Below, piece after piece: positions 10,026 through 19,374 of a stretch of DNA of 64,000 nt. Under the pieces are notes generated by a model that saw only the letters and a list, made by a program, of their open reading frames with translations, was not told the origin of the DNA and made no database searches. The stretch's first letter is position 1. Each line of letters starts with the position of its first letter. Source of the stretch: Xanthobacter tagetidis (GTDB lineage Bacteria > Pseudomonadota > Alphaproteobacteria > Rhizobiales > Xanthobacteraceae); assembly GCF_003667445.1 (NCBI RefSeq), contig NZ_RCTF01000003.1:186001-250000 (forward strand). The letters are read 5' to 3'. Position numbers and translations under genes: made by a program.

Positions 10026-10209
10026 TTTCGTCCCTCTCGGTCAGGGCATGTCCGTCAAGGAATTTATGCGTCCGCTCAGAGGCCTCACGTAACGCATCAC
10101 GTTCCGCCTTGGTCCGTCCGAACCGGATACGGTTCTCCTCGGCGGTTGCTTTTTCCTTCTTCAGGTCGCGCGCTTTGCGCTCCCGGTGAAGATTGACGAG
10201 TTTGCCCAA
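10006..10209 (-). CDS. DUF4169 family small protein
   Basis: 67-residue, highly charged helical protein matching DUF4169: VNLHRERKARDLKKEKA, then AEENRIRFGRTKAERD, and a C-terminal FLDGHALTERDENE. No ATG lies in frame before the conserved region. A TTG at 10207-10209 preceded by GAGG is the best start; the longer open frame upstream has no family similarity. DUF4169 genes of Rhizobiales commonly sit next to fumC and the ribbon-helix-helix gene as here, but no function is established. Confidence 0.8.
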   Translation of the reverse strand: MGKLVNLHRERKARDLKKEKATAEENRIRFGRTKAERDALREASERTHKFLDGHALTERDENEKPRG

Positions 10210-10590
10210 ACTGAACCTCGAAACCTGCGGCCCGCCCCTCCCCCGAAAGGTCGGCCGCCAGACTGCGCTACGGATGAAGGCTGGCCTTGGACCAAACCTA
10301 TCTTCCACGCTCAGCTTATAGCGCAGCTTATTGAAAGATATGGTCAAAATCTTATCGGCGCGCCATCTCCGGCTACCTCTACATAAGAATTTTGGATCAG
10401 AACGTTTCAAATTCTCATCTTGCCGCGCGGTTGTAATCGCGTTGCATGATTTCCGAACGCATCTCCTGGATGTCTGCGGCCTTTCCCCGCGCCTGCCCGC
10501 GGAAGGCGTTCGTGTGCCGGTCGCGATTGCGCTATGAGGAGCCCCGCGTGCTGACCGCGCGACAATATCTCATTGAAGAAGGGCTATTGC
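10210..10590. other. 381-bp divergent region between DUF4169 and fumC
   Basis: Contains the promoters of fumC and of the DUF4169/ribbon-helix-helix pair. It is AT-richer than its surroundings from about 10290 to 10420, consistent with promoter DNA. No gene, stable RNA or strong dyad was recognised. Confidence 0.5.
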
Positions 10591-11979
10591 ATGACAACCC
10601 GCACCGAGACCGACACGTTCGGTCCCATCGAGGTGGCCTCCGATCGCTATTGGGGAGCCCAGGCGCAGCGTTCGCTCGGCAATTTCAAGATCGGCTGGGA
10701 GAAGCAGCCGCTGCCGGTGGTGCGGGCTCTGGGCATCGTCAAGCGTGCCGCTGCGGAAGTGAATAGCGACCTCGGCCGGCTCGATCCCAAGATCGCCGAC
10801 GCCATCGTTGCGGCCGCGCAGGAAGTGATCGACGGCAAGCTCGACGCCCACTTCCCGCTCGCCGTCTGGCAGACCGGTTCGGGCACCCAGTCGAACATGA
10901 ATGCCAACGAGGTGATCTCGAACCGCGCCATCGAGATGCTCGGCGGGGTGATGGGCTCCAAGAAGCCGGTCCATCCCAACGACCACGTCAACATGAGCCA
11001 GTCGTCCAACGACACCTATCCCACCGCCATGCACATCGCCTGCGCGGAGGAGATCAGCCATCGCCTGCTGCCGGCGCTGCGGCATCTGCACGCGGCGCTG
11101 GACGCGAAGGCGAAGGCGTGGAGCGGCATCATCAAGATCGGCCGCACCCACACCCAGGACGCCACCCCGCTGACGCTGGGGCAGGAATTCTCCGGCTATG
11201 CCCAGCAGGTGGAGAACGGCATCAAGCGCATCGAAATGACGCTGCCCGGCCTGATGGAGCTGGCCCAGGGCGGCACCGCGGTCGGCACCGGGCTGAACGC
11301 CCCGGTGGGCTTCGCCGAGCAGGTGGCGGCGAAGATCGCCGAGATCACCGGCCTCGCCTTCACCTCGGCGCCCAACAAGTTCGAGGCGCTCGCCGCCCAC
11401 GACGCCATGGTGTTCTCGCACGGCGCCATCAACACGCTCGCCGCCTCGCTGTTCAAGATCGCCAACGACATCCGCCTGCTCGGCTCGGGTCCGCGCTCCG
11501 GCCTCGGCGAGCTGTCGCTGCCGGAGAACGAGCCGGGCTCGTCCATCATGCCGGGCAAGGTCAATCCGACCCAGTGCGAGGCGCTGACGCAGGTCTGCGT
11601 GCAGATCTTCGGCAACAATGCCGCGCTCTCCTTCGCCGGCAGCCAGGGCCATTTCGAGCTGAACGTCTACAATCCGGTGATGGCCTACAACTTCCTCCAG
11701 TCGGTACGCCTGATGGCCGACGCGGCGGTGAGCTTCACCGACAATTGCGTGGTCGGCATCGAGCCGCGCGAGGACAACATCAAGGCGGCGCTGGAGCGCT
11801 CGCTGATGCTGGTCACCGCGCTCGCCCCCAAGATCGGCTACGACAACGCCGCCAAGATCGCCAAGACCGCCCACAAGAACGGCACCACGCTGCGCGAGGA
11901 GGCCGTGGGCGGGGGTTATGTGACCAACGAGGAGTTCGACGCGGTCGTGCGCCCCGAGAACATGATCTCGCCCGGCTGA
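10591..11979 (+). CDS. fumC: Class II fumarate hydratase (fumarase C)
   Basis: 462-residue fumarase catalysing fumarate + water = L-malate in the TCA cycle; the length is normal for the iron-independent class II enzyme. Conserved segments include [13 protein letters not shown], the catalytic-region sequence [16 protein letters not shown], and the superfamily signature [15 protein letters not shown] that carries the mobile catalytic serine loop. The ATG at 10591 starts [15 protein letters not shown] and follows AAGAAGG; an in-frame TTG six codons upstream was rejected. It is divergent from the DUF4169/ribbon-helix-helix pair. Confidence 0.97.
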   Translation: MTTRTETDTFGPIEVASDRYWGAQAQRSLGNFKIGWEKQPLPVVRALGIVKRAAAEVNSDLGRLDPKIADAIVAAAQEVIDGKLDAHFPLAVWQTGSGTQSNMNANEVISNRAIEMLGGVMGSKKPVHPNDHVNMSQSSNDTYPTAMHIACAEEISHRLLPALRHLHAALDAKAKAWSGIIKIGRTHTQDATPLTLGQEFSGYAQQVENGIKRIEMTLPGLMELAQGGTAVGTGLNAPVGFAEQVAAKIAEITGLAFTSAPNKFEALAAHDAMVFSHGAINTLAASLFKIANDIRLLGSGPRSGLGELSLPENEPGSSIMPGKVNPTQCEALTQVCVQIFGNNAALSFAGSQGHFELNVYNPVMAYNFLQSVRLMADAAVSFTDNCVVGIEPREDNIKAALERSLMLVTALAPKIGYDNAAKIAKTAHKNGTTLREEAVGGGYVTNEEFDAVVRPENMISPG

Positions 11980-12110
11980 CCAGGGGGAGAGGCGGCACCC
12001 GGAGCGCGCGCCGATCAGTCTGCACCGCAAGCTGATCGGCGCGCGCTCTGCCAATAATCCAGAGGGCGGCGCGCTCGCGCGCCGTCCCTCCCGGCAAAGG
12101 AGGGCATGCG

Positions 12111-12722
12111 GTGGCGGACGACGACGGCAAGAACGGGCGCATCGAGATCGCCGCGCTCCATCCGACCCAGCTCACGCTCGGCATGTCCGAGGTCAAGCGG
12201 CGCGGCCGGCAGATGGCGGGCCTCTCGAAGGCCGAGCTGAAGGCGCTGCTGAAGGCCCGGCCGGTGCCGCACGTGGTGGGCCCCGGCGGCCGCCTCTACA
12301 TGGTGGACCACCACCATCTGTGCCGCGCGCTGCTGCGCATCGACCATGACTGGGTCTGTCTGGGCGCAAGGCTCGCCGATTGGTCGTCGCTCGAACTCGG
12401 CGCCTTCTGGCGCAAGATGGAGGCGGCGCAATATTGCTGGCCCATCGACATGGAGGGCAACCGCCGGCCGTGCGTGAAGATTCCGGACGCGGTGGAGGCG
12501 CTCACCGACAATCCGTGGCGCACGCTCGCCCGCGGCGTGCGCGGCAAGGCCTATTCCAACGAGGATACGCCGTTCCAGGAATTCATGTGGGGCAACTATT
12601 TCCGCTCCTTCATGACGACCCGGCTGCTGGAGGCGGACATCGACCTCGCCGAGAGCCTCGCCATCAAGCTGGCGCGCCTCGACGAGGCGCAGGACCTGCC
12701 GGGCTATCTCGGCAAGGCCTGA
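12111..12722 (+). CDS. ParB-like nuclease family protein (ParBc_2 type)
   Basis: 203-residue protein resembling the putative ParB-like nuclease family: HPTQLTLGMSEVKRRGRQM, then VPHVVGPGGRLYMVDHHHLCRAL. The DHHHL motif is the family hallmark. It lacks the helix-turn-helix of true ParB and is not beside parA, so chromosome partitioning is unlikely; activity is untested. A GTG start at 12111 follows GGAGGG. It lies 131 bp downstream of fumC in the same direction. Confidence 0.82.
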   Translation: MADDDGKNGRIEIAALHPTQLTLGMSEVKRRGRQMAGLSKAELKALLKARPVPHVVGPGGRLYMVDHHHLCRALLRIDHDWVCLGARLADWSSLELGAFWRKMEAAQYCWPIDMEGNRRPCVKIPDAVEALTDNPWRTLARGVRGKAYSNEDTPFQEFMWGNYFRSFMTTRLLEADIDLAESLAIKLARLDEAQDLPGYLGKA

Positions 12723-12728
12723 TCGGCC

Positions 12729-13136
12729 TCAGAGCACGCTGGCGAGGTCCAGAAGGAGCGAGCCCGTGAGCAGGACCGCGGCGCAGGCCGCCGTGTGGCG
12801 CGCGAAGGCGAGATAGGCTTCCCTGAGCGCGCCGCCCACCACGCGGCGGGCGGCCGGCTCGTGCGGCCGGGCCGACTTTTCCAGATGGAGCCAGACCTCG
12901 GTGCGGCGATGGTCGCGCGTCTCGGCGCTGTGGGCGCGTTCCAGCAGCGCCGCGCACAGGATCAGGGTGGCGATGCCCCCGAAGCGGAACGATTGTCCCG
13001 GCTCGTAGCTGAGTCCGATCATCATGCAGATGACCGCGAGGAAGGTGAAGCCGCATGCGCGCGCCACCGATTCGTATGCCAGGCGCCGGATTTCGTCCAT
13101 CTGCCGCTCCATGGGATCGATCCCATCGACAAGCAT
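12729..13136 (-). CDS. Hypothetical membrane protein
   Basis: 135-residue protein of unknown function with about three hydrophobic segments (residues 28-43, 50-66 and 110-133) and a charged central stretch (HSAETRDHRRTEVWLHLEKS). It converges on the ParB-like gene with only six bases between the stop codons. No family was recognised. Codon use and GC content match the neighbouring genes, supporting a real gene. Confidence 0.6.
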   Translation of the reverse strand: MLVDGIDPMERQMDEIRRLAYESVARACGFTFLAVICMMIGLSYEPGQSFRFGGIATLILCAALLERAHSAETRDHRRTEVWLHLEKSARPHEPAARRVVGGALREAYLAFARHTAACAAVLLTGSLLLDLASVL

Positions 13137-13253
13137 GAGCCATGCCAGCGCGAGCGAGACTGAAGGTCGCTGTCGCGGGCAGGCGCTAAGGGAGCGGGAC
13201 GATTTCGGCGTTTCCGCGGCATCGGCGCTCCCGCCGCGGCGGGAGCGCGCGAA

Positions 13254-13580
13254 TCAGAAGCCGACTTCGAAGAAGCGCGTCACGGCGGGGATCGACAGCA
13301 AGGCGGTGCCGGCGAGCCAGATCCAGAGCGAGACCTCGGTGGTGGTGCTGGCGCCGGAGAACCGCTCATAGAGCGCGGCCGGCACCCCGGCGAGCATGAT
13401 CGTGCCGGTGGAGACCAGGAGCGAGGTGGCGAAGAACAGCACCCCCACGCTCTGCGCGAAGAAGGCGGGCAGGAACGGCGCCACCAGGATCGCGGCCGGC
13501 AGGACGAACGGCGAGAAGATGCCGTTCACCGCAGCGATGGCGAGGATGGCGAAGATGTAGGGTTGGACCGGCGCGCTCAT
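13254..13580 (-). CDS. Small integral membrane protein paired with YggT
   Basis: 108-residue protein with about three membrane helices (roughly residues 8-30, 40-62 and 86-104) and no recognised domain. Its ATG overlaps the stop of the upstream YggT-like gene (ATGA at 13577-13580), so the two are translationally coupled and may form one membrane complex. The role is unknown. Confidence 0.7.
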   Translation of the reverse strand: MSAPVQPYIFAILAIAAVNGIFSPFVLPAAILVAPFLPAFFAQSVGVLFFATSLLVSTGTIMLAGVPAALYERFSGASTTTEVSLWIWLAGTALLSIPAVTRFFEVGF

Positions 13581-13879
13581 GATGCGCCTCCGCCGGCCAC
13601 CGGCAGCGCGCCCGACAAGGCGAAGGCTGCGAGCAGCGCCACGCGCAGGATCAGCAGCCAGATGAAGGTGAACGCGCCGACCACCACGGTCGGGGCGATC
13701 TGCGGCGTCACGATCCGCGTCGCGTCGATCAGCGGGTCGGTGAGGCGCACGAAGGCGCGGTAGATGTAGTTGGTGGAATTGGGAGCGAAGATCAGCGACA
13801 GCAGCAGCCGCCCGATCAGCGTGTACATGAGCGCCGCGAGCGCGAAGTTGGGCAGGTGATAGGCCCAGCTGGCCGACAT
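13577..13879 (-). CDS. YggT-family membrane protein
   Basis: 100-residue protein with two membrane helices flanking a segment, YRAFVRLTDPLIDATRIVTP, that fits the YggT family consensus (YRLTDPxLxPxRxxxP). YggT proteins are linked to osmotic tolerance and, in some bacteria, to cell division, but the molecular function is not settled. It is the first gene of a two-gene unit with the overlapping downstream membrane protein. Confidence 0.82.
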   Translation of the reverse strand: MSASWAYHLPNFALAALMYTLIGRLLLSLIFAPNSTNYIYRAFVRLTDPLIDATRIVTPQIAPTVVVGAFTFIWLLILRVALLAAFALSGALPVAGGGAS

Positions 13880-14073
13880 CGGGTCAGGTCTCCGTCATGG
13901 CGCGGGTTGCGCCCGGCCCGCGCCGGAGGCGCCGGGCGGCAGGAAGAGGGTGCCCCAGCGGCACCGCCGGTGGAAGGGGAATTCGCGCCGCGGGGCGCGG
14001 CGCCCGGCGCGGCCGCATCACCCTGCGCCGGCGAGGCGGCGCAGCAGCGGCATCGCGGGGAAGACCCAAGAGA

Positions 14074-14101
14074 AAGGGCGGGGCCGCGTGGCCCCGCCCT
14101 T
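14074..14101 (-). terminator. Hairpin downstream of the symporter gene
   Basis: A perfect 12-bp stem (AAGGGCGGGGCC/GGCCCCGCCCTT) with loop GCGT begins 22 bp after the symporter stop codon. On the minus strand it is followed by CTTTCTCTTGGG, a weak T-rich tract, so it probably acts as an intrinsic terminator. Confidence 0.75.
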
Positions 14102-14122
14102 CCATTGCGTTCAGGATGACCG

Positions 14123-16087
14123 TCAGGCGGCCTTTTCCTTCATCATCACCCCGCCGCGCGGACGGCGGATCTCTTCCACCATCTCCTGCATTTCCCGCGA
14201 GGGGGCCGGGGTCATCAGGCTGACGATGACCATCACCGCGAAGCCCACCGGCATGCCGAAGATCGCCGAGGAGATGTTGTTGATGTTGAACCAGCCCACC
14301 TTGGAGGCGAGCACGGCGTTGGCTGTCGCCGGGTCGGCGAGCGCCTTCGCGACGTCGACGATCGGCGCGCCGGTGATCGGGTTCAGCAGCGACGTCATGC
14401 CGAAGCTGGTTGCACCGAGTTCCGGATAGTAGCGCGACACGACGAGGTAGAAGAGCGTGATGCCGAAGCCGGCGATCATGCCCGCCACAGCGCCGTAGGC
14501 GTTGGCACGCTTCCACCACACGCCCAGCACCAATGCCGGGAAGTTGCCTGCCGCCGCCAGCGAGAAGGCCCAGGACACCATGGCGAGGATGTCCGCGGGT
14601 CTGGTCGAGGCGGTGAACGCGGCGAGCACCGCCACGATCAGCAGCAGCACGCGGGCCACCACGAGCCGGCGCTGGGTCGGCGCGTTCGGGTCGATCATCT
14701 TGTAGTAGATGTCATGGCTGAGCGCGTTGGCGATGGCCAGCAGCAGGCCGTCGGCGGTGGAGAGCGCAGCGGCGAGGCCGCCGGCCGCCACCAGGCCCGC
14801 GATCACGTACGGAAGGCCGGCGATCTCGGGGGTCGAGATCACGATGGTGTCCGTATTGATGGCGAGGTCCTGAAGCCGGAGCAGGCCGCCCTGGTTCGCG
14901 ATGTTGCCGCAGGCGGTGATGATCGCCTGCACGTCCACCGCGTTGGCGCCGCACACCTTCACGAGTTCCAGCTTGCCGTAGGTGAAGATCCACGCCGGCA
15001 GGTTGGCGAGCGGCTGGCCGATGACGTTCTGGTACACCTCCAGCTTCGAGAACGCCGCATAGGCCGGCGCCGTGAAGTAGAGCAGGAAGATGAACAGCAG
15101 CGACCACGCCACCGAATTGCGGGCCTCACGCACCGAGGGGGTGGTGAAGTAGCGCATCAGCACGTGGGGGAGGGAGGCGGTGCCGACCATGAGGCACAGG
15201 ATGAGCGCGAAGAAGTTGAGGGGGCTGTAGCTCGTGAACGGGGCCACATGCTCCTTCATGGTGGCGGGCGCGAGCCCGCTTGCGCGCATGGACTGCTCCA
15301 GGTTGCCGATCTCCTGCAGCGCCATGCCGTAGGTGAGCTGCGGGATGGGCAGGCCGAACTTCTGCGCCGAGAGGATCACCACCGGCGTCAGGTAGGCGAC
15401 GATCAGCACGATGTACTGCGCCACCTGGGTCCAGGTCACCGCGCGCATGCCGCCCAGCATGGAGCACACGAGGATGCCCGCGAGGCCCACATACACCGCC
15501 ATCTCGAAGCTCATGCCGAGGAAGCGCGAGGCGATGATGCCGGTGCCGTAGATCTGCGCCACCACATAGGTGAAGGAGCAGCACAACAGCACGATGATGG
15601 CGAGGAACCGGGCAAGGTTGCCGCCGAACCGGGCCGACATGAAGTCGGGCACGGTATAGGCGCCGAACTTGCGCAGGAAGGGCGCCACCAGGATCGCCAC
15701 CAGCACGTAGCCGCCGGTCCAGCCCAGCACGAAGGCGAGGCCGTCATAGCCGAGCAGATAGAGCGAGCCGGCCATGCCGATGAACGACGCGGCCGACATC
15801 CAGTCGGCGCCCGTCGCCATGCCGTTGTAGATGGCGGGGACGCGCCGGCCGGCGACGTAATATTCCGACACCTGCATGGTGCGGGACATGATGCCGATGA
15901 GCGCGTACACCGCGAGGGTGAAGAACACGAACAGGTAGCCGATGATCCGGTTGGGAACACCCATCTGCTCGAGGATGGCCAGCAGGACCACGAAGGCGAG
16001 GAAGCCGCCGGTGTAGATCCCGTAGACCTTGCCGAGATTGGATACGAAATCGCCGCCCTTGGTGGCGGAGCTGGATTCTGCAGACAT
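14123..16087 (-). CDS. Sodium/solute symporter, large subunit (ActP-like, VC_2705 type)
   Basis: 654-residue sodium:solute symporter with about 13 membrane helices, of the subfamily that works with a DUF4212 small subunit and is often annotated as a cation/acetate symporter. Conserved SSS features include YYVAGRRVPAIYNGMATGADWMSAASF early in the protein (residues about 64-90) and GGLAAALSTADGLLLAIANALSHD (about 450-475), both seen in ActP homologues. The ATG at 16087 follows GGGAGGCGGGC. It is 11 bp after the small-subunit gene, clearly one operon, and divergent from a regulatory gene set typical of acetate permeases. Substrate acetate or another short carboxylate is inferred from the family. 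Confidence 0.9.
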   Translation of the reverse strand: MSAESSSATKGGDFVSNLGKVYGIYTGGFLAFVVLLAILEQMGVPNRIIGYLFVFFTLAVYALIGIMSRTMQVSEYYVAGRRVPAIYNGMATGADWMSAASFIGMAGSLYLLGYDGLAFVLGWTGGYVLVAILVAPFLRKFGAYTVPDFMSARFGGNLARFLAIIVLLCCSFTYVVAQIYGTGIIASRFLGMSFEMAVYVGLAGILVCSMLGGMRAVTWTQVAQYIVLIVAYLTPVVILSAQKFGLPIPQLTYGMALQEIGNLEQSMRASGLAPATMKEHVAPFTSYSPLNFFALILCLMVGTASLPHVLMRYFTTPSVREARNSVAWSLLFIFLLYFTAPAYAAFSKLEVYQNVIGQPLANLPAWIFTYGKLELVKVCGANAVDVQAIITACGNIANQGGLLRLQDLAINTDTIVISTPEIAGLPYVIAGLVAAGGLAAALSTADGLLLAIANALSHDIYYKMIDPNAPTQRRLVVARVLLLIVAVLAAFTASTRPADILAMVSWAFSLAAAGNFPALVLGVWWKRANAYGAVAGMIAGFGITLFYLVVSRYYPELGATSFGMTSLLNPITGAPIVDVAKALADPATANAVLASKVGWFNINNISSAIFGMPVGFAVMVIVSLMTPAPSREMQEMVEEIRRPRGGVMMKEKAA

Positions 16088-16098
16088 GCCCGCCTCCC

Positions 16099-16353
16099 TC
16101 AATCGTCTTCAGCGACGCCGCACTCGCGGTCGATCTTGTCCTGGGCCTTGGCGAACCAGAACAGCATCACCACGAATGCGATCAGCGAACCCTGGGCCGC
16201 CATGTAGAAGCCCAGCGGGAAACCGAAGATCACGATCTTGTTGAGGGACGTGACGAAGAAGTTGATGAAGAAGGAGAAGAAGAACCACAGCCCGAGCATC
16301 GTGAACATCAACGTGCGCGTGCGTGGCCAATAGGTATCGTCAGGCGTTTGCAT
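16099..16353 (-). CDS. DUF4212 symporter small subunit
   Basis: 84-residue protein with two membrane helices (about residues 18-38 and 48-68), matching DUF4212, the small partner of VC_2705-type symporters. The motif WFFFSFFINFF in helix 1 and the conserved phenylalanine- and glycine-rich region FPLGFYMAAQGS are family features. It is the promoter-proximal gene of the operon and probably aids assembly or function of the transporter, by analogy with the DUF485 partner of ActP. Confidence 0.92.
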   Translation of the reverse strand: MQTPDDTYWPRTRTLMFTMLGLWFFFSFFINFFVTSLNKIVIFGFPLGFYMAAQGSLIAFVVMLFWFAKAQDKIDRECGVAEDD

Positions 16354-16632
16354 GACTGCCAGCCTCCCTAGGAGCGCGTTTCAACAGGGCCCAGAGACCC
16401 GTTCCCTAAGGGAAGCGCATACCCGCAATACGGCTGACAAATGGGGTTGGCGTTCCCTCGTGCCGATCCGTGGCATTTCTGTTCTATCGGATCGTGCGAA
16501 AGCCTATCACCCAAGGGAAAGCATCCACATTCGACCTTCGTCGTAGAGGTGGTATTTTTTTCCTGGCCACCCACCGCAAATCCTGCTGCGATGCGCAATG
16601 ACACCGGGGCTGCCGCTACGTTAGAGTGCGCC

Positions 16633-17259
16633 ATGCTCTCTCAGGCCCTCTCCTTCCTGCGCGGTCCCGCCCCGATCACCGATCGCGCCGGACTCGTCGA
16701 CTTCATCGAAAGCCGTGCCGCCTTCGTGGTGCAGAAGTCCATCATGGATTATTCGCGCGCCCGCTCCGGCCCGTTCTTCACCTCGCTCCTCAAGGAGGAG
16801 CCGTTCCGCCGGGCGGTCGCCTGGTCGCGCTGGACGCTCTATCCCACCGGCCTCGTCATGGTGGGCGAGATGGTGGATTCGCTCGCCCGCTCCGGCGGCG
16901 CCGCGCCGGTGGCGAGTGCCGAAGGGGTGGCCCACCTCGCCGCCGCCGCGATGGATGTCCACGCGGCGGACCAGGAGATCGGCACTGAAGCCTGGGCCGC
17001 CGCCCGCGCCGAACTCATCGAGACGCTGGAGCGCCTCTCGGGCCGGCCGCCCAAGCCGGTGAAGGACATGCCGCTCGCTTATTGGGAGCACGTGTTCGCC
17101 AACATGCCGATCCACGAGAACCGGCGCGAGGGCGATTCGGAGGTGGTGCGCAATCACCTGCGCTCCAATCTGTGCGCCATGTATGCCGAGCTGGAGAAGC
17201 GCATCACGCCGCAGCGCCTCGCTTCGCTGGTCACGGCGCCCGCGGCAGCCGACACATAG
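16633..17259 (+). CDS. Conserved protein of unknown function next to symporter regulator
   Basis: 208-residue soluble, mostly helical protein. No domain was recognised. It contains conserved-looking segments VQKSIMDYSRARSGPFF and WSRWTLYPTGLVMVGEMVDSL, and a charged C-terminal region. It lies nine bases upstream of the exonuclease-CBS-DUF294 gene in the same direction, so the two are cotranscribed, and it is divergent from the symporter operon. That context suggests a part in regulating transport or acetate use, but this is inference only. Confidence 0.75.
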   Translation: MLSQALSFLRGPAPITDRAGLVDFIESRAAFVVQKSIMDYSRARSGPFFTSLLKEEPFRRAVAWSRWTLYPTGLVMVGEMVDSLARSGGAAPVASAEGVAHLAAAAMDVHAADQEIGTEAWAAARAELIETLERLSGRPPKPVKDMPLAYWEHVFANMPIHENRREGDSEVVRNHLRSNLCAMYAELEKRITPQRLASLVTAPAAADT

Positions 17260-17268
17260 GCGGGCGCC

Positions 17269-19374
17269 ATGGCCGAGGTGCTGGACGCGACCCCGCTCGT
17301 CGGCCTCGACTGGCTCGCGCTCGACACCGAGACCACCGGCCTCGACCCCAGGACGGCGCGGGTGCTGGAGATCGGCGTGCTGCCCGGGCGCGGGGTCCAC
17401 AGCGATGCGGCGGCCGGCCGCGCCATCCGCGTCGATCCCGGCGTGCCGATCCCGGAAGCCGCGACGCGCGTGCACGGCATCGATGCCGCCGCGCTCAAAG
17501 GCGCCGACGATTTCGCGCACGCCTGGGCGCAAGTGGCGCCGCTGCTCGGCGGCCGGGTGCTGATCGGCCACACGCTCGGCTACGACCTCGCCATCCTGGC
17601 GCGCGAATGCGCCGCCGCCGGCATCCCCTTCAAGGCGCCGCGCCGGCTCGACGTGCGCCTGCTGGCGCAGCTGGTGCGGCCGGACCTCGCCAATTTCTCG
17701 CTCGATGCGCTCGCCGCCTTCCTGGAGGTGGCACCGGGCGCGCGCCATGCGGCGCTGGGCGACGCCGAGACGGCCGCCCGCGTGTTCGGCGCACTGGTGC
17801 CGCATCTGCGCGAGGGCGGCATCCGCACTCTGGCCGAGGCGGAGGCCGCCTGCCGCCAGCTCACCGAGGTGCTCGACGCGCACTATCGCGCCGGCTATGC
17901 CGACCCCACCGTGCCGCTCGCCGAGGCGCGGGCGGACCGGGCGCTGGCGCGCATCGACGCCAGCCTCTACCGCCACCGGGTGGGCGATCTCATGAGCCCG
18001 CCTCTGGTGGTGCCGGCGGCGCTGCCGCTCAGCGAGGCCATGGCCGAGATGGTGCGCCGCCAGGTGGGCTCGCTGTTCGTGCGCCTGAAGGGCGGGGAGG
18101 GGCCGCTGGCGCTCGCCGACGCGGGCATCTTCACCGAGCGCGACGCGCTGCGCGCGGTGGCGGCGTCGGGCGGCGACAGCCTCGGCCGGCCGGTGGGCGA
18201 CTTCGCCTCTCATCCCCTGGAGGCGGTGCCGGAAGATGCCTTCCTGTACCGCGCCGCCGGGCGCATGCAGCGCCTGAAGTCGCGCCATCTGGCGGTGACG
18301 GGGCGCGACGGCATCGTCTGCGGCGCGCTCTCGGTGCGCGACCTGCTGCGCTCGCGCGCCTCCGACACCTTCTCGCTCGACGACGGGCTGTTGCACGGGG
18401 CGGACGCTGGCGAGCTGGCGCGCGCCTGGGCGCGGCTGCCGGCGGTGGCGCGCGCGCTGACCGCGGACGGTGTCGCGGCACGCGAGGTGGCGGCGGTGAT
18501 CTCCAGCGAGCTGGCCGCGCTCACCGCCCGCGCCGCGGCCTTGGCGGAGGCGGCGGAAGGGCCGCCGCCCGCGCCTTACGCGGTGCTGGTGCTGGGCTCG
18601 GCGGGGCGCGGCGAGAGCCTGCTCGCCATGGACCAGGACAATGCGGTGGTCTGGGCCGGGCCGGCGGAGGGGGCCGACGCCTGGTTCGCCCGCTTCGGCG
18701 CGCGCCTTTCGGACCTGCTGCACGAGGTGGGCGTGCCCTATTGCCCCGGCAACGTCATGGCCCGCTCGCCCCAGTGGCGCGGCGACGCCGCCACCTGGCA
18801 CGCGCGCGTCGCTGCCTGGGTCTCCCGCGCGCGGCCCGACGATCTGCTGAGCGTCGACATCTTCTTCGATCTCGCCCCCGCCAGCGGGACCGCCGCCATC
18901 GCCGACCGGCTCGCCGCGGACGCCTATGGCGCAGCGGCGGGGCAGTATGCCTTCCTCAAGCAACTGGCCGATGCCGGCGGGCCGGTGCGCTCGGCGCTCA
19001 CCCTCATGGGCGGCCTGCGCACCGAGAACGGGCGGGTGGACGTGAAGGCGCACGGCCTGTTCCCCATCGTCTGCACCGCCCGCGTGCTGGCCATCGCCCA
19101 CGGCATCGACGCGCGCTCCACCAAGGCCCGCCTCGACGGGCTCCGGGCCAAGGGCATCGGCGCGAGCGCCGACCTCGAAGCCATGGCCGAGGCGCACGGC
19201 GTGCTGCTCTCCGCCGTGCTCGACCAGCAGCTGGAGGACCTGGCGGTGGGCCTTCCCGCCTCCAACAAGGTCGATCCCCGCCGGCTCGACGCCCACAGAC
19301 GGGCCGATCTGAAGGAGGCCTTCAAGGTCGCCGCGGGCGCACCCGACGTGCGGCATACGCTGCTGATGGCGTGA
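17269..19374 (+). CDS. Fusion protein: DEDDh 3'-5' exonuclease + CBS pair + DUF294 nucleotidyltransferase
   Basis: 701-residue three-part protein. Residues about 10-185 form a DnaQ-like exonuclease with DTETTGL, HTLGYDLAIL and HAALGDAETAARVF, giving all DEDDh residues. Residues about 235-365 form two CBS motifs that usually bind adenine nucleotides. Residues about 390-700 form the DUF294 nucleotidyltransferase-like domain with GSAGRGESLLAMDQDN, followed by its C-terminal helical domain. In Pseudomonas the exonuclease and the CBS-DUF294 protein are separate genes beside actP; here they are one polypeptide. A role as a nucleotide-responsive regulator tied to the divergent symporter is inferred. 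Confidence 0.9.
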   Translation: MAEVLDATPLVGLDWLALDTETTGLDPRTARVLEIGVLPGRGVHSDAAAGRAIRVDPGVPIPEAATRVHGIDAAALKGADDFAHAWAQVAPLLGGRVLIGHTLGYDLAILARECAAAGIPFKAPRRLDVRLLAQLVRPDLANFSLDALAAFLEVAPGARHAALGDAETAARVFGALVPHLREGGIRTLAEAEAACRQLTEVLDAHYRAGYADPTVPLAEARADRALARIDASLYRHRVGDLMSPPLVVPAALPLSEAMAEMVRRQVGSLFVRLKGGEGPLALADAGIFTERDALRAVAASGGDSLGRPVGDFASHPLEAVPEDAFLYRAAGRMQRLKSRHLAVTGRDGIVCGALSVRDLLRSRASDTFSLDDGLLHGADAGELARAWARLPAVARALTADGVAAREVAAVISSELAALTARAAALAEAAEGPPPAPYAVLVLGSAGRGESLLAMDQDNAVVWAGPAEGADAWFARFGARLSDLLHEVGVPYCPGNVMARSPQWRGDAATWHARVAAWVSRARPDDLLSVDIFFDLAPASGTAAIADRLAADAYGAAAGQYAFLKQLADAGGPVRSALTLMGGLRTENGRVDVKAHGLFPIVCTARVLAIAHGIDARSTKARLDGLRAKGIGASADLEAMAEAHGVLLSAVLDQQLEDLAVGLPASNKVDPRRLDAHRRADLKEAFKVAAGAPDVRHTLLMA

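Noticed and set aside
12111..12722. Chromosome-partitioning ParB
   Set aside because: No ParA partner, no helix-turn-helix and no parS-like site; only the ParB-like nuclease fold hallmark is present.
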